Below, piece after piece: positions 1 through 6,446 of a stretch of DNA of 7,668 bases. A model generated the notes under the pieces. The model was not told the DNA's origin, ran no database searches, and saw only the letters and a list, made by a program, of their open reading frames with translations. This DNA comes from an uncultured Clostridia bacterium. Lineage in GTDB: Bacteria; Bacillota; Clostridia; Oscillospirales; Ruminococcaceae. How positions within the stretch are numbered: the first letter of the stretch is position 1; the number at the start of each line of letters is the position of its first letter. The position numbers were made by a program, and so were the translations under genes. The DNA is taken from NCBI GenBank assembly GCA_937893735.1, contig CALBGD010000235.1, positions 1 through 7,668 of the forward strand, written 5' to 3'.

Positions 1-134
1 GTTACGGGGATAAGACCGTCCTGAAGATCCTTCGGGTGGGCGAATGTCCATGAATCCGGCTCGACAACGCCGGCACAGAGCAGAAGTGCTCCGCAGGCAA
101 GTCCGTCAAAATCCGAACGTGTAATTAATCTCAT
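1..134 (-). CDS. DHH-family phosphoesterase (exopolyphosphatase-like), N-terminal part only
   Basis: Only the first 44 codons are inside the window; the gene runs off the left edge. The protein opens MRLITRSDFDGLACGALL and continues to a WTFAHPKDLQDG stretch. The RSDFDGLA segment (Asp8 and Asp10) is the first metal-binding motif of DHH phosphoesterases. The HPKD-QDG stretch about 20 residues later is typical of the clostridial proteins usually annotated as exopolyphosphatase-like. The family hydrolyses phosphoesters or phosphoanhydrides with Mn2+ in the cytoplasm, but the true substrate of this subgroup (polyphosphate, short oligonucleotides or a cyclic dinucleotide product) cannot be told from the N-terminus. 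The start is the ATG at 134-132, with GAGAGGTG just upstream as ribosome binding site. It lies 112 bases after the transglutaminase gene on the same strand, with its own promoter between. The family is fairly sure; the substrate is unknown. Confidence 0.82.
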   Translation of the reverse strand, partial: MRLITRSDFDGLACGALLLCAGVVEPDSWTFAHPKDLQDGLIPV

Positions 135-164
135 GTCTGCACCTCTCTGAATAAGTTAAATGCT

Positions 165-190
165 GATGACCAAATAATTATTTAGCCATC
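165..190 (-). promoter_or_regulatory. 5'-leader stem-loop of the DHH phosphoesterase mRNA
   Basis: A 26-base inverted repeat with arms GATGGCTAAATAA and TTATTTGGTCATC as read on the minus strand. In RNA of that strand every arm position can pair, two of them as G-U wobbles, giving about 11 stem pairs and a small AAUU loop. The plus-strand copy would have A-C mismatches at the same two places, which points to a minus-strand RNA as the functional form. It begins about 4 bases after the predicted transcription start near 194, so it would cap the 5' end of the message. No U-run follows, so it is not an intrinsic terminator. A role in message stability or leader control is inferred. Confidence 0.5.
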
Positions 191-200
191 GTCTGAAACC

Positions 201-229
201 ATTATAGCAAATTCCTTTGTAAAAATCAA
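201..229 (-). promoter_or_regulatory. Sigma-A promoter with extended -10 for the DHH phosphoesterase gene
   Basis: Read on the minus strand: -35 TTGATT at 229-224, a 17-base spacer, and a perfect -10 TATAAT at 206-201 preceded by TGC, which makes the extended TGnTATAAT form. The transcription start would be near 194, giving a leader of about 60 bases before the ATG at 134. The promoter lies after the transglutaminase stop codon. I see no terminator between, so read-through from the upstream operon may add to transcription. Confidence 0.75.
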
Positions 230-246
230 CAGGTTTTTATATATTT

Positions 247-2928
247 TTAATAAAATTTTGTAAATTCCCCTATAAGTTTGAGAACTCTCACCTTTCCGGG
301 GAATCGGAACGGCCTGAGAGCGTCCAGCAATTTTTCGAGCTGGGAATCTACGAATGCCGTTTCTTCTTCGCTTATCTCATGCCCGCCAAATTCCATTTCG
401 GCAAATATATCGGCGCATTCCGAAAGCTGCGTGCCGAATGTCTCGTCGGCGCGGCGGAAATAATCCACAGGAAGTTCGCCGCTGGCCGGTTTTATATTCT
501 TATAATCAAGCAGTGCAAGGATAAGGCGGTAGACCGTCCGGGAAGCCCCGCTCCCCCCTGTACGAAGATCCTCAAGGGTACGTCGTGCTGATTTTTTCAG
601 TGCGCTTAGCCGGACAAGGATACCAACAAGCGCAAGGATCACAACCATTACCGCCAATACCGCGGGAATCAGCGGTCTCAGCATATCCCACAAAGCCGGC
701 GGAGCAATGACCTCAGCACTGCCATCGTCAGTGGATTCTGCGGACCCAGCCGCCTGCTGTGAAGGTTCAACTGTTATGAGATCAGAGGAATCAATGGTCT
801 CAGAGGTAAGCTCGGCAGTATCGGAGGGTATCTCGGAAGCGCTGTCCGCTATTGACTCAGGAACAGTCACTGTGCTTCTGTCCGGATACGCAGAGGAGCT
901 GGTGGGGTCGAAAGTTGCCCAGCCGTACTGACCAAGATACACCTCTACCCAAGCATGAAGGTTCTTTTCGCGCAGAAGCACTGAATTTCTGCCGTCCTCG
1001 CCCTCAACATAGAAGCCTGTGCAGTATCTTGCAGGTATTCCGCGCTCGCGGAGTATAAGGGTCATCGCGCTGGCGTAAAGCGAGCAGTGACCGCGCTTCG
1101 TGTCGTTCAGAAACTGCATGACCGGATTGCGGCTGTTGTTGCTGCCGTCTAAGGAATAAGTGTAGTGAGTTCGCAGGTAATCAGCCACTGCGCCAGCTGT
1201 ATTGTAACGGTACAGCGCCTCGGAAATGTTTCCGACGGTGTATTCGGCTTTTATGCCGTCGAGTACATATTTAATAGTACGCTCAGTGTATTCCTCAATA
1301 TCAGTTGAGAACTCGTCCGGTATTCCCGTGTAAGTCTGTTCGACATACGATTCATATTTGCTCAGCACATCATTTCCGGACATTTCCGGCACAACTGAGC
1401 TGTATATGTCGTTAGGTGTGCACATCACGGAATCGAACGCATAGTCAAGCTGCTCAACAGCCTCCGGACTGCCTGTGTATCTTTCGTTGCTGGTGTATGA
1501 GGGAACAAGCGCAGTGCATTGAACGGAGTTCACGACGCTTCCCGCCTCGTTCTTGACCCTTACTGCATAGTCGGAATACACGTCGAAATTATCGTTGTTA
1601 TAGAATGAATATTCCGCAGTGTAGGGCGGCAGGAACACAACATTCGTGCTGCACAGATATTCGATATTCACATCTGACGAGGTTATGATCGGCTCATTTT
1701 GGGTCACAGATTCGGTTGTTGCAGAAAGAAGCGCAGATATGACCCTTCCTTCGCAGGGACGGTATGTCTCTTTCAGACCGCTGTCGCGCCACAGAGATGG
1801 TTCGCTGCTGACTGCGGTAGTCCACGACGAGCCTGTGAAGTCGATACCGATGTCTCCGCGGAGATAAACAGGGCGGTTTCCGGTATAAGTCACGCGGATT
1901 ATCTCGCGCTCTCCCCTTCCGGGTGAAATTATATTCAGGGTATCCTTTTCCTCCGCACCGTTCTGCGTAAAATACTCGGAGGCTGTCCCCTCCTCAAACG
2001 GAGACTGGACAACACTGTTGTCCGTACCAAAGCTTGTTATGAATTCATAGACTGAGGTGTAGTCAATACTTCTGCCTTCTGGTATTATCAGCGCTCCGAT
2101 GGTTATGCTGATGGCAGTAAGTGCTGCGCAGTACATTCCGGTGCTGAAATATTTACAGCGGTAGTTGCACTGCATTTCAATGCGCTTGATGAACGGGGCT
2201 CCGGAAATACGCTTTATAAAAGTGCGCTCCTCGTGCTTTATACGCCTGCGGTAGTCCGATGAGCTGCTGTGTTTCACGGCGAGCCCGCCGGAGTAATTTT
2301 TCTTTATTGCGAATATACCCGCAAGAGCCGCCAGCGCAGGAATCAGCCAGAATGAAAATTCCAGCTGTTCTGAGATCAGGACAGGCACGCAGAGTGCAAT
2401 GAACAAAAGAGCCGCCGGAACAGGAACAAGCCTGCCGGAAAAGCAGGCTGAAATTATCAGGCTGTAAAGCAGGCACATCAGTACAGTTCCTAGAACTACT
2501 CCTTCGACATAGGCAGGGTTTGATGCGTCCAGCACCTCACCGCGGTGAAAAAGAAATCTGCGTGGGTAAAGAAATCTGCCCTCCACAAGAAGCATACACG
2601 CGTCTGCAAAGTAGGTCAGCCTTTCTTCAAGCGCCTCCAAATCGTACCATATAATGACGATTGAAAGCAGAATTATACCTGGTATCGCGAACCGCTTTTT
2701 AACGAATACGAACAGCGCCGAAAAACCAATGCAGCTCCCGGCGCAGACAGCTCCCATGACCGGAAGGCTTACCGGGAATTTGTACTCGGTCAGTATAAAC
2801 AGTATTGAGCAGGCGCAGAAAGCCGCCGCAAGCAGAATTCTTTTTATGATAAGGAGCGGGGTGTTCGGTCTGGAACAGTAGTACCTGTCGTAAACCAGCA
2901 CTCCGTCCGAAATAATTTCTTTTGTCAT
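247..2928 (-). CDS. Membrane-anchored TgpA-like transglutaminase-domain protein
   Basis: The 893-residue protein has a polytopic N-terminus: hydrophobic segments near 25-46, 53-76, 82-95, 143-163, 168-185, 192-207 and 263-283. A large, presumably extracytoplasmic region follows (284-745). It holds a transglutaminase core with Cys614 in GHCSLYASAMT, His658 in NLHAWVEVY and Asp674 in WATFDPTSS, the complete Cys-His-Asp triad. A Ser/Thr/Glu-rich stalk (about 683-744), one C-terminal membrane helix (751-773) and a cytoplasmic tail with a DUF4129-like look (TVYRLILALLDYK...GELPVDYF, 798-823) complete it. This is the TgpA architecture (DUF3488, transglutaminase, DUF4129). Such proteins act at the cell surface as cysteine proteases, peptidases or cross-linking enzymes; the substrate here is unknown. 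The start is the ATG at 2928-2926 with AAAGGAAA seven bases before it. It is last in an operon, 25 bases after the tubulin-like gene. The MoxR ATPase and DUF58 partners usual for such genes are not in the window. Confidence 0.88.
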   Translation of the reverse strand: MTKEIISDGVLVYDRYYCSRPNTPLLIIKRILLAAAFCACSILFILTEYKFPVSLPVMGAVCAGSCIGFSALFVFVKKRFAIPGIILLSIVIIWYDLEALEERLTYFADACMLLVEGRFLYPRRFLFHRGEVLDASNPAYVEGVVLGTVLMCLLYSLIISACFSGRLVPVPAALLFIALCVPVLISEQLEFSFWLIPALAALAGIFAIKKNYSGGLAVKHSSSSDYRRRIKHEERTFIKRISGAPFIKRIEMQCNYRCKYFSTGMYCAALTAISITIGALIIPEGRSIDYTSVYEFITSFGTDNSVVQSPFEEGTASEYFTQNGAEEKDTLNIISPGRGEREIIRVTYTGNRPVYLRGDIGIDFTGSSWTTAVSSEPSLWRDSGLKETYRPCEGRVISALLSATTESVTQNEPIITSSDVNIEYLCSTNVVFLPPYTAEYSFYNNDNFDVYSDYAVRVKNEAGSVVNSVQCTALVPSYTSNERYTGSPEAVEQLDYAFDSVMCTPNDIYSSVVPEMSGNDVLSKYESYVEQTYTGIPDEFSTDIEEYTERTIKYVLDGIKAEYTVGNISEALYRYNTAGAVADYLRTHYTYSLDGSNNSRNPVMQFLNDTKRGHCSLYASAMTLILRERGIPARYCTGFYVEGEDGRNSVLLREKNLHAWVEVYLGQYGWATFDPTSSSAYPDRSTVTVPESIADSASEIPSDTAELTSETIDSSDLITVEPSQQAAGSAESTDDGSAEVIAPPALWDMLRPLIPAVLAVMVVILALVGILVRLSALKKSARRTLEDLRTGGSGASRTVYRLILALLDYKNIKPASGELPVDYFRRADETFGTQLSECADIFAEMEFGGHEISEEETAFVDSQLEKLLDALRPFRFPGKVRVLKLIGEFTKFY

Positions 2929-2953
2929 CAGGTTTCCTTTTTAGAAAGATAGA

Positions 2954-5239
2954 TCAGGTGAAAATGTGTATTCCGTGTTTTTTCAGGGAGTCGTTCACAT
3001 AGGCATAGTGCATATTCTCCCACTGCGGATAGCCCTTGAAGTCCTCAAGCTGTGCCCCGGCGCATATCGCAGCGGCTCCGGTAAAATGAGCGCACACTGA
3101 GCCATTCCATATATAGGATATTCCGTGGTGTTTTTTTCTGAGCTCAGCGATGTCCTCCTGCCGGACAGAACGCGGGCATATCACACGTATTATCGAAAAA
3201 TTATCAGTCACCGGAGCCTTTACTGCGGCTCCGTCAATGCTCTGTTTTATAGCGTCTCCAATCCGGCTTTCAAGTCCGAAGTACTCGCACATCTCGGCGG
3301 TATCCATCGAGAGCTCCTTTTCAAAGCACTGGCGCAGTATCTTTGTTACCGCGCGGGCGAGCGCCTTTTCGTCGTCCTCCGGCAGGGCGAGTATCCCGGA
3401 TTCGCGGAAATACTGCTCCAGTTTCTCTTTAGGAACGCTCTCTGACAGCTCGTCGAGTTTTGCGCGAACCTTCTCATCAAGCCGGAACATCTCACCAACG
3501 CAGGAACTGCCTCCGCACTCGGCGTCAATACTGTCGATGATGCCTCCGCGGTTGACGGATATCTGCTCAAATGGGTCCATTGCCTTTTGAAGCACATTCG
3601 TGTAATAATCGTTGAGTAGTCCATGAAGCCGGTCGAAAAAAGCAATCATAGGCTTCGCCGTTCCGACTGCCGCGCTTGCTTCCGCGTAGCCGTTAAGCTC
3701 AAACAGATACTGTTCCACTGCCTTATTAACAAATATAGCGGATTTAACTTTCTTCATGGCGTTGCGTTCCAGAATACGGGTGCGCTCCACCTGCTCCTTC
3801 ATGTCCTCTAAGTCGGCTTTCAGCTTTGCTGAGGCAACGCGTATCTCGGCAAAGCATTTTTTTAGTATCTCCTGAGCATAGAAAGGACCCTTGGCGAAAT
3901 CTGTCTTTGCATTTTCGCAGTCGCCTATAATGCTGTCCGCTATTGATTTTGCGCACTCCGGCGCGCCGTTTATTACTGCGGATTTGAGGGCGCTCAGCCA
4001 TGTTTCCACTGCGCTGAGGGCTTCCTCGCCGTTTCCCTTTATTGACTTTGCAGAAAACGCCGGGTTCATGCGTTCATCAAAATCAAGCTTCGGAACGCTC
4101 CCGCTCTTGGAGGCAACGTATTCCGCGTTCGGAGTAACCAGAGCCTTGTATCTGCTGAGCTGTTCCAGCCCGACATTGTTTGCATTCAGCGTGTGATTCA
4201 GCCGCGTGAACAGCTTTATTCCAAGGTACGCCATTATCTTTCCGAGCGGTATCTCCTCGCCCTTCATTCCAAATGCAAGATAGCGGAATTCGTGGGATTC
4301 GTCTGCTTTCAGCATATTATAGGACATAATGCGCTCTGCGTCATCGTCCTTGCTGAAGAGGACCTCCATGCGGCTGAGTATTTTCTCGGCTGTTGTGTTC
4401 ATGGTGAGCTCGTAGCTCTCATCAGCCGGAATAAGGAAGCACGCATTGAACGGCGGCTTATCCGTATCAACCTCGAACGAGGCGGAATACTTCTGCCGGA
4501 AATGCCTGTGATGGAGCTGAAATTTATCCAATTCGCTCTTGGTAACGATCGTATTTGCCGAGTAGCCGCCTATATCCCTGCCGTCAGCCTCTATAAGCGC
4601 CGCAGTGTCAGCAGCGAAAAGGTAGCTGTTTATTCTTACCGGATATGGGACATCAGCAAAGAGCCTTCCCATAATATACGCGATATCGATAAACATTCCT
4701 CCGAAGAAGGTATCCCCAAGATTGCCGGTGATGATTATATCCAGAGGCTTGTCACCTCCGCCAAAATCGGCAAGGAACTGTCCGGAAAGCTTTATCAGAG
4801 ATTTCAGGTTGTGAAACAGCGCAACTCTGCCGCACTGGCGCTTGGTAAGCCCGTAGGTCGGCGTTGCAGGAGAATAGTTTTTTAGTCCCTGATCGAACCA
4901 GTCCAGAGCCTCCTGCGGAAGCTTTGCAGGATTATTCAGGTATTTGTATATTGCTTCCTCCGGAACTATCGGGATAACATCGCCGTCTGCGGGGACGCTC
5001 CCCTCGTAAGAAGTCGATTCAAGCTGTTTCTGCTCGCCTATGCACAGGAAACGCACCTTTTTAGGGTCACGTCCGAAGCGTTTTTCAGTGATGTGCATAC
5101 AGTGAAGCGCGCAGTCTGTTCCGTGTTTGCCTATTCCAATTATCAGCAGCCTGTTCATTCCAAAAGGGCTTTTCTGTCCTTCATACAGCTTCTGAATACG
5201 TTCCGGCTTCAGCCATTCCGTTTTCTGTCCGATCTCCAC
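2954..5239 (-). CDS. Tubulin/FtsZ-like protein (Tubulin_2 type) with altered nucleotide loop
   Basis: About 761 residues. I recognise the Tubulin_2-like family (relatives of FtsZ and tubulin) by motif order. Numbered from the GTG at 5239-5237: a first glycine loop LLIIGIGKHGTD (about 31-42), a CGRVALF segment (136-142), then the region that should hold the tubulin signature, LGDTFFGGMFIDIAY (about 174-188), and a PPFNACFLIPADESY segment near 262-276. In the family the signature reads LGGGTGSGMFxDIAY; here GGGTGSG is replaced by GDTFFGG while both flanks are kept, so normal GTP hydrolysis is doubtful. The half after about 350 is family-specific, includes a likely coiled coil (462-502), and has no other domain I can name. 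Related FtsZ-like families have been proposed to act in membrane remodelling; the role here is inferred. The gene follows the nitrilase almost without gap and precedes the transglutaminase by 25 bases. A GTG at 5248 adds three residues, but its spacing to the ribosome binding site is too short. Confidence 0.72.
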   Translation of the reverse strand: MEIGQKTEWLKPERIQKLYEGQKSPFGMNRLLIIGIGKHGTDCALHCMHITEKRFGRDPKKVRFLCIGEQKQLESTSYEGSVPADGDVIPIVPEEAIYKYLNNPAKLPQEALDWFDQGLKNYSPATPTYGLTKRQCGRVALFHNLKSLIKLSGQFLADFGGGDKPLDIIITGNLGDTFFGGMFIDIAYIMGRLFADVPYPVRINSYLFAADTAALIEADGRDIGGYSANTIVTKSELDKFQLHHRHFRQKYSASFEVDTDKPPFNACFLIPADESYELTMNTTAEKILSRMEVLFSKDDDAERIMSYNMLKADESHEFRYLAFGMKGEEIPLGKIMAYLGIKLFTRLNHTLNANNVGLEQLSRYKALVTPNAEYVASKSGSVPKLDFDERMNPAFSAKSIKGNGEEALSAVETWLSALKSAVINGAPECAKSIADSIIGDCENAKTDFAKGPFYAQEILKKCFAEIRVASAKLKADLEDMKEQVERTRILERNAMKKVKSAIFVNKAVEQYLFELNGYAEASAAVGTAKPMIAFFDRLHGLLNDYYTNVLQKAMDPFEQISVNRGGIIDSIDAECGGSSCVGEMFRLDEKVRAKLDELSESVPKEKLEQYFRESGILALPEDDEKALARAVTKILRQCFEKELSMDTAEMCEYFGLESRIGDAIKQSIDGAAVKAPVTDNFSIIRVICPRSVRQEDIAELRKKHHGISYIWNGSVCAHFTGAAAICAGAQLEDFKGYPQWENMHYAYVNDSLKKHGIHIFT

Positions 5240-5247
5240 GAAAAACA

Positions 5248-5253
5248 CCCCTT
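5248..5253 (-). promoter_or_regulatory. Ribosome binding site of the tubulin-like gene, overlapping the nitrilase stop
   Basis: AAGGGG on the minus strand (5253-5248) shares bases with the TAA stop of the nitrilase gene (5254-5252). It stands 8 bases before the GTG at 5239-5237 but overlaps the first base of the GTG at 5248-5246. This decides the start in favour of 5239. The overlap of stop and ribosome binding site suggests translational coupling of the two genes. Confidence 0.7.
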
Positions 5254-6034
5254 ACTTAACGTAAAAATCTCTGTATATTTCGAATCTTCTGTCTTTTTTA
5301 ACCGGAAATCCGTTTTGAATTTTCCAGCACTCTTCCCTGCTTATTTCAGCGTATATCAACTGTTCTCTGTATGGCTCAGAAGCCGCGGCTAACTCCCCGG
5401 CCGGGGAATATACCGCACTGTCGCCGGAATAATCCAGGCCTCCGCCGTTTCCGCAGCGGTTGCAGCCCGCAATGAAGCACTGATTTTCTATCGCTCTCGC
5501 TTTTAGGAGAGTTTTCCAGTGGTCGCTTCTGCTGTCCGGCCAGTTGGCAATGACGATTATCAGAGAGCAGGTTTCCGAAAGCTTCTGGTATATTTCCGGG
5601 AATCTCAGGTCATAGCACACGGTAAGCCCAAGCGTTTCGCCAGAAATCTCCGCAGTGACCAGTTTGTCCCCGGGTGAATATACGGCGCACTCCCCGCCAT
5701 AGGAAAACGGGTGGAGCTTGTCGTACTGTGCGATGACGGCTCCGTTATCCGCTATGCAGAAGCGGTTGGTGATCCTGTCGTTCTGCTTGCAGGCAAATCC
5801 GAAGCCGACAGCAATTCCGGACTCCCGCGAGAGCTCCGAAAAGCGCTGCACCGTTTCTCCGTCCGGAGCCTCAGCCAGAGAACGGTTCATTGTAAACCCG
5901 GTCAGGGAAAGCTCGGGGAATACTATCAGCCGGGAACCATGCTCCGCCGCCTGTTCTGTGAACCGTCTGCACTTTCGAAAGTTTTCAGCCTTATTTTCCC
6001 ATACTATATCTGTCTGGGCAACGCATATTTTCAA
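5252..6034 (-). CDS. Carbon-nitrogen hydrolase, omega-amidase (YafV/Nit2) type
   Basis: A 260-residue cytoplasmic enzyme of the nitrilase superfamily, full length for the family. The Glu-Lys-Cys catalytic triad is present: Glu41 in LIVFPELSLTGF, Lys106 in QYDKLHPFSYGGE and Cys140 in LTVCYDLRFPEIY. The block IANWPDSRSDHWKTLLKARA followed by IENQCFIAGCNR (about 162-193) is typical of the omega-amidase branch. That branch hydrolyses 2-oxoglutaramate or 2-oxosuccinamate, products of glutamine or asparagine transamination, to the keto acid and ammonia. The start chosen is TTG at 6034-6032, because GGGAGG lies seven bases before it and the protein then begins MKICVAQTD as in relatives. In-frame ATGs at 6050 and 6091 have no ribosome binding site, and the second falls only about 11 bases from the predicted transcript start. 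The gene is first in the operon. The exact substrate is inferred from similarity; another amide is possible. Confidence 0.9.
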   Translation of the reverse strand: MKICVAQTDIVWENKAENFRKCRRFTEQAAEHGSRLIVFPELSLTGFTMNRSLAEAPDGETVQRFSELSRESGIAVGFGFACKQNDRITNRFCIADNGAVIAQYDKLHPFSYGGECAVYSPGDKLVTAEISGETLGLTVCYDLRFPEIYQKLSETCSLIIVIANWPDSRSDHWKTLLKARAIENQCFIAGCNRCGNGGGLDYSGDSAVYSPAGELAAASEPYREQLIYAEISREECWKIQNGFPVKKDRRFEIYRDFYVK

Positions 6035-6041
6035 GTAAATG

Positions 6042-6047
6042 CCTCCC
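6042..6047 (-). promoter_or_regulatory. Ribosome binding site deciding the TTG start of the nitrilase
   Basis: GGGAGG on the minus strand, seven bases before TTG at 6034-6032. It lies inside the coding frame that an upstream ATG at 6050-6048 would open, so that ATG is unlikely to be used. Confidence 0.75.
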
Positions 6048-6063
6048 ATGAGCACAAAAAGAG

Positions 6064-6082
6064 CACAGGCATATTGCCCGTG
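6064..6082 (-). promoter_or_regulatory. Leader hairpin with downstream T-run, possible attenuator
   Basis: The minus strand reads CACGGGCA, ATA, TGCCTGTG: an 8-pair stem with one G-U wobble and a three-base loop. It is followed by CTC and then five T (6060-6056). It sits in the roughly 68-base leader between the proximal promoter and the nitrilase start, the place for transcription attenuation. The CTC gap, the short T-run and the tight loop make it a weak terminator at best, so function is uncertain. A six-base direct repeat, GTGCTC, flanks the T-run. Confidence 0.3.
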
Positions 6083-6108
6083 AGTAATCAATCTAATGTT
6101 CTGTTATT

Positions 6109-6137
6109 ATTATACAATATTTAATCTGTATTGTCAA
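6109..6137 (-). promoter_or_regulatory. Proximal sigma-A promoter (P1) of the nitrilase-tubulin-transglutaminase operon
   Basis: A full consensus promoter on the minus strand: -35 TTGACA at 6137-6132, 17-base spacer, -10 TATAAT at 6114-6109. The start of transcription would be near 6102, about 68 bases before the TTG start codon. An inverted repeat with arms ACAATA and TATTGT (6114-6134, 9-base centre) fills the spacer and touches both elements, a good position for a repressor site. A perfect consensus suggests either high expression or a strong promoter held down by a regulator. Confidence 0.85.
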
Positions 6138-6151
6138 CCATTAATGTTACA

Positions 6152-6179
6152 ATTATATAAAGGAATCGCAGACTGTCAA
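6152..6179 (-). promoter_or_regulatory. Distal sigma-A promoter (P2) of the same operon
   Basis: A second match on the minus strand: -35 TTGACA at 6179-6174, 16-base spacer, -10 TATAAT at 6157-6152, start of transcription near 6145. Its -35 lies exactly 42 bp upstream of that of P1. Both hexamers are perfect; the spacer is one base shorter than optimal. It lies downstream of the XRE gene stop at 6220. Confidence 0.7.
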
Positions 6180-6219
6180 TAAGTCATGTTCTCACAGAAT
6201 TTGTCAAAGCTCTTCATGC

Positions 6220-6429
6220 TCATTGGTATTCTTCCTCTTCCCAGAAAAGTTCGTCCAGGGTCTTTCCCAGAGCCCTGCATATCGAAACGCACAGGTTTAT
6301 CGTAGGGTTGTAGTCGCCGTTTTCCACGGCGTTTATCGTTTGACGGGTAACTCCCACCTTTTTTGCAAGCGCGTCCTGCGAGAGGTCAAGGGAAGCCCGC
6401 GCCGCCTTTAGTCTGAGATTTTTCGCCAT
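6220..6429 (-). CDS. XRE/Cro-family helix-turn-helix regulator
   Basis: A 69-residue single-domain DNA-binding protein. The five-helix Cro/CI fold is plain: LSQDALAKKVGVTRQTINAV (about 16-35) is the helix-turn-helix, with recognition helix near 28-36, followed by the NGDYNPT turn and LCVSICRALGKTLDELFWEE. It ends in an acidic tail (WEEEEYQ) and has no sensor domain, as in the many small clostridial relatives. The start is ATG at 6429-6427, preceded by GAGGTGA. A GTG nine codons further upstream is excluded because its reading frame runs through the -10 box of the gene's own promoter. The targets are unknown. Its place directly upstream of the nitrilase operon, same strand, with no terminator seen between, makes autoregulation and control of that operon reasonable guesses. 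It is divergent from spoIVB. Confidence 0.9.
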   Translation of the reverse strand: MAKNLRLKAARASLDLSQDALAKKVGVTRQTINAVENGDYNPTINLCVSICRALGKTLDELFWEEEEYQ

Positions 6430-6446
6430 GCTCTCACCTCGGTTTA

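Noticed and set aside
134..246. Intrinsic terminator after the transglutaminase gene
   Set aside because: The only strong dyad (165-190) has no U-run after it and lies downstream of a good promoter, so it fits a leader stem-loop better.
1369..1390. Short tandem repeat of CATTTCCGGA in the transglutaminase gene
   Set aside because: It is only two imperfect copies within a coding region and is explained by similar codons.
4193..4885. 230-codon plus-strand open frame
   Set aside because: It is antisense to the tubulin-like gene, without a ribosome binding site or a recognisable motif, while the minus-strand frame carries clear family motifs over the same stretch.
6035..6091. N-terminal extension of the nitrilase to the ATG at 6091 (MITHGQY...)
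   Set aside because: There is no ribosome binding site, it spans the leader hairpin, and homologues start at the MKICVAQ-like position; GGGAGG precisely serves the TTG at 6034.
6138..6219. Intrinsic terminator between the XRE gene and the nitrilase operon
   Set aside because: No GC-rich hairpin followed by a T-run was found on the minus strand here, so read-through is possible.
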